Assembly: GCF_002260845.1 (NCBI RefSeq)
Contig: NZ_BEDT01000001.1
Location: 248,001-312,000, forward strand
Length of the DNA: 64,000 bases
Source: Pseudolactococcus reticulitermitis
Lineage (GTDB): Bacteria; Bacillota; Bacilli; Lactobacillales; Streptococcaceae
Reading direction: 5' to 3'
This document shows, piece by piece, positions 57,165-64,000 of this stretch. The number at the start of each line of letters is the position of its first letter. Position 1 is the first letter of the stretch. The position numbers were made by a program, and so were the translations under genes. The notes below the pieces were generated by a model. That model saw only the letters and a program-made list of their open reading frames with translations, had not been told where the DNA came from and made no database searches.

Positions 57165-59767
57165 TCTAAATCCTCTTCCGTTTCATCTGCTGATGAAAAC
57201 AAGTCTAACTGTTCACCTGTAATCATTTGCTGCTGCATAACTGTATTTAACTTTGTTTTGTATGAAATAGTTTTTTCATCTGCTAATTCCGGCACACCTA
57301 AAGCAATAGCCCAGAAGATATTATCTTTATTCTTTTGATAAAATTTTTCTGTTTCAGTATCCGAATTTTTATTTTCTTTGTTAAAAGATAATTTTTCAGG
57401 GTAGATAATCACAAGAGGATTTCGTTCGTCTTCCCTAAATTTAGAAAAATAATCTTTTTCACTTTTAAATTCGTGAGATTCTTTTTGTTCTTCTGTTAAA
57501 GCAAATTTACCATCACCACTGGAACCCACACGAGAATTAGCAAAAGCGATAACTTCATGCTTAGAATTGTAACGAAAAGCTCGTTTTCTCGGCTTATCAG
57601 CTTTTGTATAGGCAATTTTCACATCAAATGTCTTAAAATGCTTCAAGGTTTCCGCTACAACTTGACTATTCAACTTATTAAAATTACCATATAAATAATT
57701 AGCTAATAATGCTTTAACCAATTCTTTATCTGCATTTTTCCATAAATGTGTTTCATCAAATCTTTCCTGATATTCAGAAATCCACGTTTCAACAGTTTGA
57801 CGATTTTGCTTCACTGACTTGACATCTAATTTTGTTGTTTCACGATAATCACCCGAAATTTTGACTGTCACTTCATGATCTCTGGCATTACGCATTTTAT
57901 TTCCCGCTGTAATTAATAATCTTACTTCATCAGCCTCAGCTTGTTTAATATAAATTCCGAATTCTTTTGGTGTTTGATGTTCATTTGCCATTCTCTTTAT
58001 TTGTTTTTTCAGATCTTCTGTTGCATCTAAAATTTGGCTATACCACTCAATAGATTGATTAGGCATATACAACTTGATAAGATCATCATAATTCGGACGA
58101 TAGCCAAACCACCGCCCCATTTGCATTAATGTATCATACATCAATGTATTTCTATAAAGATATGAGGTTGACAAACCTTCTAATGTTAAACCACGAGATA
58201 ATGCAAAACCTCCAACAGCAATTATCCTAGCACCATTTGGATAATCTTCATAATTAAATGACTTGTTTTTGGCGTTAATCACATCAACTTCAATTGCATC
58301 AATTGATTCCGAAAGTTGTTTTTGGACACTTTCAAAACTCTCAGCAATCTTAGGAAATTCTTTTTCAAAAAGTTCAAATAGTTCTACTTTAATCGGTTGT
58401 TCAGTTAGAATGTAATTCTTAATCTGAGTTTTTAATCTAAATACTTCTTCTGAAATCAATTCCTTTACTTGTTGCTGAATGTAATTCAAATGACTAACAT
58501 TGACAAGCATTGAACGATGTTTTTTCTTATCGCCACGTAAATCACGAATCGCATTCTGCAAAAAGAAAATTTTAATTGCTTCTTTCAATGACTCTGGCAA
58601 TTCCTCAATAATAAAATCTCCTCTTCGTTCCTTAGGAATAACGATTGGAATCTCCGTTTCTGCATCATCATTAGTATTCAAAATATGATGATATTCACCT
58701 TTTTCTGGAAAAATAGTTGATGCACCCATATAATTTGAAGGTGTTTTAAGCACCTGTATAAAATCACTCGGAAATAAATCATCTTCTTCTGTATGATCAA
58801 TAAATACATTGGCAAAAGGTGTTGCAGTAAATCCGACATAGGAAGAACGTTTAAAAAGATTTAGGATAGCACGAATACCTTTATTAATTGTTGTTGGACT
58901 ATCCGCATCTTTTGTATTAATCGTTGCATTGTCTGCCTCATCATCAATAAAAAGAACTGATTTCTCGATTTTGCCAAATCTTTTTATATCCTGCTTGTTT
59001 CCATTTTCAAGCCATAATGCCAAATTTTCCAATGATGTTTTATTTTTTTTAATTACTGCAACAATAGGCACTTGACCTAAATTAACTGGATTGGCATACT
59101 TTATAGAAAAATCTTTGTCTTTATTTGTGACAAAATATGATTGCTCCTTATTTCCAAAATCTGCAACTGTCCTTTTTTCAGATTTTTTTACTGAGGAAGA
59201 AATACCAGAAAAACCGTATTCTATACGTTCCTGTGTCTGACGACGTAATTTTTCTATTGTTCCAGTTGTTACAACAATCATATTATAGCCAGCATCCGCT
59301 GCTTTATTCATTAATGCGATAAAGTTTCCTGTTTTACCAGATTGAACATCACCAATGACCAAACCTTTTTTAGAAAAATCTTCTTTATCAAAAGGATCTC
59401 CAACATTATTCATTACCTTATCCATAGATGTTGAGATAGAATTAATAACTTTTAATGAATAGCCCTCAACATTTTCCAAATATTTATGATAAGCATCAAA
59501 TCGTTCAGTGCCACGTTCAAAACGGCTATCTACAAACCAGTTTGCATTTGGGTTACTAGTAAGAATCGTATCCTCATCAAGGGAAACTGATTTTTTTGTA
59601 TATATCCGATTAGAGAGTTCAACTAAACTCTTATCATCAAGTTGCCAAATTGCATTATATTGTTTCAAAATATTTTCAACAACCGAATATTCAGGATTAT
59701 CTTCTCCAACTGAAATTGCTGCAAGTGCAATTTCTTCATATTGAGCTATTTTTTCATAATCAATCAT
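57161..59767 (-). CDS. Z1-domain superfamily-II ATPase/helicase
   Basis: Encodes 868 residues. Walker A is GDVQSGKTGNF at 139-149, the DEAD-box-like motif II FIDDEADN at 273-280 and motif III GFTATPFAN at 312-320. The Z1 segment (GGFALSRGLTLEGLSTSYLYRN, then LMQMGRWFGYR) lies near 525-570 and carries the arginine-finger motif. Z1 proteins were defined by comparative genomics in restriction-like operons with MORC ATPases. It overlaps the MORC gene by 8 bases. It presumably translocates or remodels DNA for the nuclease. Confidence 0.92.
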   Translation of the reverse strand: MIDYEKIAQYEEIALAAISVGEDNPEYSVVENILKQYNAIWQLDDKSLVELSNRIYTKKSVSLDEDTILTSNPNANWFVDSRFERGTERFDAYHKYLENVEGYSLKVINSISTSMDKVMNNVGDPFDKEDFSKKGLVIGDVQSGKTGNFIALMNKAADAGYNMIVVTTGTIEKLRRQTQERIEYGFSGISSSVKKSEKRTVADFGNKEQSYFVTNKDKDFSIKYANPVNLGQVPIVAVIKKNKTSLENLALWLENGNKQDIKRFGKIEKSVLFIDDEADNATINTKDADSPTTINKGIRAILNLFKRSSYVGFTATPFANVFIDHTEEDDLFPSDFIQVLKTPSNYMGASTIFPEKGEYHHILNTNDDAETEIPIVIPKERRGDFIIEELPESLKEAIKIFFLQNAIRDLRGDKKKHRSMLVNVSHLNYIQQQVKELISEEVFRLKTQIKNYILTEQPIKVELFELFEKEFPKIAESFESVQKQLSESIDAIEVDVINAKNKSFNYEDYPNGARIIAVGGFALSRGLTLEGLSTSYLYRNTLMYDTLMQMGRWFGYRPNYDDLIKLYMPNQSIEWYSQILDATEDLKKQIKRMANEHQTPKEFGIYIKQAEADEVRLLITAGNKMRNARDHEVTVKISGDYRETTKLDVKSVKQNRQTVETWISEYQERFDETHLWKNADKELVKALLANYLYGNFNKLNSQVVAETLKHFKTFDVKIAYTKADKPRKRAFRYNSKHEVIAFANSRVGSSGDGKFALTEEQKESHEFKSEKDYFSKFREDERNPLVIIYPEKLSFNKENKNSDTETEKFYQKNKDNIFWAIALGVPELADEKTISYKTKLNTVMQQQMITGEQLDLFSSADETEEDLE

Positions 59768-61202
59768 TCAATTCTCCTTCAATTTTTTCTAAAATCGTTT
59801 TTTTATTTTGATAAACTTCAGTATTTTTTAGATTTTGCAACAATTTTTGTTTGCTAAATATATCGCTCTGAAAACTCATCAAGGTCATAATTTCTTCATA
59901 AACCTCGTCATCAGTACTTGATGAAACTTTTTCAACTTCCCTATCTTTACTTGCCATATCATAACGAATACTATCAAAAGGTATATTGTTTGATACTTGT
60001 TTGATAAATATCATCAAAAGTCGAGAATCTTGATCGGAAATATTTTCAAATAACTGTCGCAAAATTGGGTTATTTTGATTAATCTCATAAGAAACTTTTT
60101 TATCTTTTTCAAACCTATCAAATATATGAATTAAACCATCATTATTTCTTTTATTGCCACGATGTTTATAAACACGCTCTGATTTACCTATTGTCCTTGT
60201 GATAATTTCTTTAAGTTGGGTTTTAATACCTACTGGAATATTTAAGGTTGATTTCTTAACATCAATTTCCCAACTATCATCCATTGAATTTGGTAAATCT
60301 ATTCGAATTTTTGCTAAATTTGATAGTTCATTAGAACGAGCAACATTAAACCATTTTCCCCATGTGATAAGACGTCTATTTCTATAAATATAAAGTCCTT
60401 GATTAATGTTAAATTCATAGTATTTTTCTAAAAATCGTTTCTCTTCTTGTGATAGGCGATTTTGATAAGGGATAATATAAGGTTTAACTGTAATCCGCCT
60501 ATCAGAAAATCGAATTGATTCTTCTTCCAATGGCTGAGTTGCTTTATTTTTAGTGAAATATGGATCAACTGGTAATAATTGCCTACCGTTAAATTTAATC
60601 GCCAGATTTTTTTCTAAATACCGATGAAAAACAAGTGAAACATGTAAATCTGTTTTTGAAAGCAATTCATCAAATTGTCGCTTATCAGAAATCTTGTCAA
60701 ATTTCTCCCAAATCACCACCGTACCTGATTCAAAATTACTAACTGACTTCTCAATTAATATATTAGAAATATCTTCCCTTGATAATATCTTCAAAGTCCA
60801 ATCATTAGTTTTTGAAATAATATCTAAATCCCAAACAGCTCCTGACATTTCTCCATTTTCTTCGCAAGAAACAACCGTTAATTTTCGACACTGAGAAAAA
60901 GACGCCATTTTCAATCCTAATCCAAATCGTCCCAAGTCGTTTTTATGCCGCTCTTCTAAAATAGATTTAGAGCCATATTTCATAGCTGAAATTAATTCCT
61001 CTTCTGACATACCATAACCATTATCAATTATAGCGACATAGCGATTTTCATTTTCAAACAAAACATCAATATATTTCGCGTTTGCCGAAATAGAATTATC
61101 AATTATATCAGCTACTGCTGTTTCAAAAGTATAGCCAATGGAGCGTTGACTTTCAATTAAATTAGACGCATCTGGAACTAAAATTATTGTCTTATTCTCC
61201 AT
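59760..61202 (-). CDS. GHKL ATPase of the MORC/MutL-like type
   Basis: Encodes 480 residues. The Bergerat fold motifs are E27...D32-I-I-D35-N36, DNGYGM at 60-65 and GRFGLGLKMAS at 91-101, followed by an S5-like domain. Prokaryotic MORC homologues of this kind are described next to Z1 and methylase genes. The ATG at 61202 has AAGGAG 7 bases upstream and overlaps the methyltransferase stop by 11 bases. ATP-driven dimer clamping on DNA is inferred from the family. Confidence 0.92.
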   Translation of the reverse strand: MENKTIILVPDASNLIESQRSIGYTFETAVADIIDNSISANAKYIDVLFENENRYVAIIDNGYGMSEEELISAMKYGSKSILEERHKNDLGRFGLGLKMASFSQCRKLTVVSCEENGEMSGAVWDLDIISKTNDWTLKILSREDISNILIEKSVSNFESGTVVIWEKFDKISDKRQFDELLSKTDLHVSLVFHRYLEKNLAIKFNGRQLLPVDPYFTKNKATQPLEEESIRFSDRRITVKPYIIPYQNRLSQEEKRFLEKYYEFNINQGLYIYRNRRLITWGKWFNVARSNELSNLAKIRIDLPNSMDDSWEIDVKKSTLNIPVGIKTQLKEIITRTIGKSERVYKHRGNKRNNDGLIHIFDRFEKDKKVSYEINQNNPILRQLFENISDQDSRLLMIFIKQVSNNIPFDSIRYDMASKDREVEKVSSSTDDEVYEEIMTLMSFQSDIFSKQKLLQNLKNTEVYQNKKTILEKIEGELND

Positions 61203-62388
61203 CAAACAACTCCTTTTTCAAACGAATAATCTCTTTAAATATTTCAATCAGAACATCAACCACAATCGAATTACCAGCCATTTTATACAAATGTGTATTT
61301 GAAAAATACTTATCTCTTTTATTAGCTAAAATAAGATTTTCAAATTTTATTTCTGGAAATCCCATTAATAAAAAAGTTTCACGTGATGTTAAATAACGCA
61401 TTTTTGTAACATTTCCTTGTGGATCTTTGTCTACAATCACACCTGCATTAGGATTACGATCTTGCTTAGTTGTAATTGTATTAGTGAATTCTTCACTTAT
61501 TTGACCATTTACAACAAGCTGTAAATTTTCAGTTGCTATTCTTTGACGACTTGGTGTGAAATTAGGCTCAGCCAATTTTTCTTCTTCTGGAAATTTACCT
61601 AGACGCAAAAATTTAGCTAAATTCTTTTCTTTTGTAGATTTAAACTTATCCGGAATCTTACTAGCTACTTCTTCATGTGAAAATTTGTCTATTCTGACAC
61701 TCAGCATAAAAGTTCGACTGCGTTTTTGCGGTACACCAAAGTCAATCGCATTTAATCTTTCATAAACACGATTTTCATACCCCATTTTATTTAGTTCTGT
61801 TTGCCAAGTTTTAAAATTATCATTATGTTTTGGCGAATTGATCGCATTGACATTTTCCATCAGCAAGAATTTCGGAAGTATCTCCTTCTCATCAAACTTT
61901 TCTTGTAATATTCTTTCAACTTCCCAAAGTAAGCCACTCCGTGTTCCAGCACCTTTTTCAATACCTTTACTATCCTTATTTTGAAAAGTACTAGCCTGAG
62001 ATAAATCTTGACATGGAAAACTGTAAGTTAATAAATCTATATCATCAGGAATATCTTTCCCTTTAACTTTAGTAATATCACAAAGATTACGGTTCCGTTC
62101 AATCGCCCCATATAGGCGTTGTAATTTTTCTTCGTTCATTCGACTTAAAGTTTTTTCTTTCATTGGATTTTTTCCATCTGATGAAAGTGTTAAATTAGAT
62201 AATTTTTCTAAAATTTTTGGTTTTGAATATTTTGACGGCTCTTTATCTCCGTTATGCATTTTGTCATAGGCATAAATCGCATTTATATCCCATTCAATAG
62301 TATTTATAATTTCGTGTTCAATTCCTGAATCAAGCAATGCTTGCTTTTGTGCTCCAATTCCTGAAAACGCTTCTATAACTCTTAACAT
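61192..62388 (-). CDS. C5 cytosine DNA methyltransferase of the defence operon
   Basis: Encodes 398 residues. Motif I is EAFSGIGAQKQAL at 6-18, motif IV SFPCQDLSQ with catalytic C126, motif VI MENV at 177-180, motif VIII QKRSR at 221-225 and motif X AGNSIVV near the end. The target-recognition region lies between about 240 and 330; recognition sequence cannot be read. The ATG at 62388 gives the family start MLRVIEAFSG; upstream codons lack a ribosome-binding site. It leads the operon and would mark self DNA. Confidence 0.94.
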   Translation of the reverse strand: MLRVIEAFSGIGAQKQALLDSGIEHEIINTIEWDINAIYAYDKMHNGDKEPSKYSKPKILEKLSNLTLSSDGKNPMKEKTLSRMNEEKLQRLYGAIERNRNLCDITKVKGKDIPDDIDLLTYSFPCQDLSQASTFQNKDSKGIEKGAGTRSGLLWEVERILQEKFDEKEILPKFLLMENVNAINSPKHNDNFKTWQTELNKMGYENRVYERLNAIDFGVPQKRSRTFMLSVRIDKFSHEEVASKIPDKFKSTKEKNLAKFLRLGKFPEEEKLAEPNFTPSRQRIATENLQLVVNGQISEEFTNTITTKQDRNPNAGVIVDKDPQGNVTKMRYLTSRETFLLMGFPEIKFENLILANKRDKYFSNTHLYKMAGNSIVVDVLIEIFKEIIRLKKELFDGE

Positions 62389-62468
62389 ATTTTCTATTTC
62401 TTTCCAATCAACATAATTTTTAACATATATTAACAAAAAATTGAATTTTTCAAATATCTTTTTAAATA

Positions 62469-62477
62469 ATTATAACA
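62469..62477 (-). promoter_or_regulatory. defence operon promoter, extended -10
   Basis: On the minus strand TGTTATAAT lies about 80 bases before the methyltransferase ATG; a second TATAAT is 12 bases further up. The surrounding 62389-62628 is very AT-rich and holds no gene. Confidence 0.55.
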
Positions 62478-62628
62478 CATTCATTATATACTTTAGCAAA
62501 GAATTCCGTAATAAATATATAACCTTGATATACTTTCATAAAAAGTAATACTATAAATAAAATATACAAATTCTATTAAAAATAAAAGAACATGATTTAA
62601 ATAATCATCGCTCTCTTATAATAACTCA

Positions 62629-64000
62629 TCACTCCCCAACAGGTGAAAACGCCCCAATCAAAGCCTCGGCACATTTCAAGCCATCAATCGCAGCTGAAAC
62701 AATCCCGCCTGCAAATCCTGCGCCTTCACCACTCGGATAGATGCCTTTGGTTGAGACGGATTGGAAACTCTCTTCATCTCGATTAATCCGCAAGGGCGAC
62801 GATGAGCGCGATTCGACACCTGTCATTACCGCATCTGCCATGGCAAAGCCATGTAATTTCTTATCTAGTCCAGTCAGCGCCTCTCTCAAAGCCTCTGTGA
62901 TATAGTCAGGAAACAGCGCTGACAAATCCGTTGGCTTAACACCTAAAGAATAGCTTGGCGTGACACTTGCCATTGCTGTTGACGGTTCGTCCTTGAGAAA
63001 GTCCCCAACTAATTGGGCTGGTGCTTGATAGGTGCCGCCACCTAGCTCAAAGGCTTTCTTTTCTAATTCTCGTTGGAAGGCAATCCCTGCCAGCGGATGA
63101 TCGCTGCCAAAATCTTCTGGAAAGACTTGGACTAAAAGCCCGCTGTTGGCATTGTTTTGGTTCCTTGCGTGTTCACTCATGCCATTGGTCACGAGATGGC
63201 ATGCCTCAGATGCGGATGCGACGACAAGACCGCCCGGACACATGCAAAAGGTGTAAACACCACGGCCGTTGCTGGCTTTGTAGGTCAAGCGATATTCTGC
63301 AGCCCCAAGTCTGGGATGTCCCGCGAACGCCTTATACTGGGCGCGATTGACGACTTCTTGCGGGTGCTCCACACGAACACCAACCGCAAAAGGTTTTGCC
63401 GTCATCTTCACGCCATCCGCATAAAGCTCACTAAAGGTATCACGCGCGCTATGCCCAATCGCCAAAATCGCCTGCTCAACCGCAATTTCTTCGCCCGTCG
63501 TCAAAATCAAACCTCGTAACTGACCATCTGAAATCTTGAAATTTTTAACCTGCGTCTTAAACCGTACCTCGCCACCTAGCGCAATAATCTCCTGCCGGAT
63601 ATTTTTCACGATATCGCGCAATAAATCCGTTCCGACATGGGGATGCGCCTTGTAGAGAATTTCTTCTGGTGCGCCCGCATTGACAAACTCCGTCAGCACC
63701 TTGCGCCCGCGCAAATCTTTGACACGGCTAGTCAATTTTCCATCCGAAAAGGTCCCCGCACCGCCCTCGCCAAACTGGACATTCGACTGAGGATTTAGCT
63801 CGCCTTTTGTCCAAAATGCGTCTATGGATTTGACACGGTCATCGACGGCTTCGCCGCGTTCCAGAACGAGTGGCTTGTAGCCCATTTGCGCTAATAAGAG
63901 TGCCGCATACATGCCAGCCGGTCCAAAACCGATAACGACTGGTCGATGTGACAGCTTTCGAGTTCCAATTTTTGGATTTTTGTAAGTCAAATCTGGTGAA
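62629..64000 (-). CDS. FAD-dependent oxidoreductase, cut by window edge
   Basis: At least 456 residues; the frame is open to the window end, and relatives of about 530 residues have an extra N-terminal domain, so the start is missing. The FAD-binding motif is VIGFGPAGMYAALLLAQMG. FGEGGAGTFSDGKLTSRVKD and the C-terminal GIYPSGEGAGFAGGIVSAAIDGLKCAEAL are typical of the uncharacterised flavoprotein family related to HI0933/YhiN-like and FixC-like dehydrogenases. It borders the defence island. Substrate unknown. Confidence 0.88.
   Translation of the reverse strand, partial: SPDLTYKNPKIGTRKLSHRPVVIGFGPAGMYAALLLAQMGYKPLVLERGEAVDDRVKSIDAFWTKGELNPQSNVQFGEGGAGTFSDGKLTSRVKDLRGRKVLTEFVNAGAPEEILYKAHPHVGTDLLRDIVKNIRQEIIALGGEVRFKTQVKNFKISDGQLRGLILTTGEEIAVEQAILAIGHSARDTFSELYADGVKMTAKPFAVGVRVEHPQEVVNRAQYKAFAGHPRLGAAEYRLTYKASNGRGVYTFCMCPGGLVVASASEACHLVTNGMSEHARNQNNANSGLLVQVFPEDFGSDHPLAGIAFQRELEKKAFELGGGTYQAPAQLVGDFLKDEPSTAMASVTPSYSLGVKPTDLSALFPDYITEALREALTGLDKKLHGFAMADAVMTGVESRSSSPLRINRDEESFQSVSTKGIYPSGEGAGFAGGIVSAAIDGLKCAEALIGAFSPVGE

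Overview
The window looks like chromosome of a low-GC Gram-positive coccus of the Streptococcaceae, most likely Lactococcus or Pseudolactococcus. The basis is gene order and family: an atpEBFHAGDC operon without atpI, an estA-type tributyrin esterase, hrcA-grpE-dnaK under CIRCE, a T-box-controlled trp operon, FeoA-FeoB, comEA-comEC and an S1 protein with the lactococcal N-terminus. Genus is inferred; no rRNA or tRNA is present. Almost everything reads on the minus strand.

Layout. 1-149: start of rpsA. 278-9836: the trp operon (trpE, G, D, C, F, B, A) behind a UGG T-box leader. It carries four genes that are not classical trp genes: a GIY-YIG protein, an alpha/beta hydrolase, a PchB/AroQ-type chorismate mutase and an AT-rich membrane protein. 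A 27-bp duplication of the trpD start marks one of these insertions. 9873-15272: cadA-cadC metal export and a feoA-feoB iron-uptake operon ending in a 44-codon FeoB-associated Cys-rich gene. 15330-16882: infC-rpmI-rplT with an attenuator-like leader; infC seems to start at a non-canonical ATA. 16938-23116: mnmG, a DUF1456 gene, an ABC exporter whose ATPase is frameshifted, and mnmA. 23255-29407: a putative metallopeptidase lipoprotein, a divergent birA with altered motifs, a frameshifted toroid-fold gene, an HAD phosphatase with sdaAB-sdaAA, and an HU-like gene. 29408-29898 is a repeat-rich intergenic region with seven 22-bp units.

29821-36563: ATP synthase. 36563-43962: estA, comEC-comEA, a Na+-type ABC exporter, and an XRE regulator (apparent ATT start) with two paralogous membrane proteins. 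43975-47715: dnaK-grpE-hrcA with two CIRCE elements. 47727-52738: cell-wall carboxypeptidase, histidine phosphatase, UPF0210 and ACT-domain genes, and a MenA-like prenyltransferase.

52756-62477 is the accessory island. It holds an AAA/DUF4143 ATPase behind 40-bp direct repeats, then a compact operon of five overlapping genes: a C5 cytosine methyltransferase, a MORC/GHKL ATPase, a Z1-domain superfamily-II helicase, a DUF4420 PD-(D/E)XK nuclease and an AIPR protein. This is a predicted restriction or phage-defence system and is the strongest candidate for a little-described system here. The window closes inside an FAD-dependent oxidoreductase.

Several regulatory features recur: extended -10 promoters placed so that four genes may be leaderless, terminators that double as operators (cadC site, CIRCE), and a hairpin that bridges the ribosome-binding site and start of estA.
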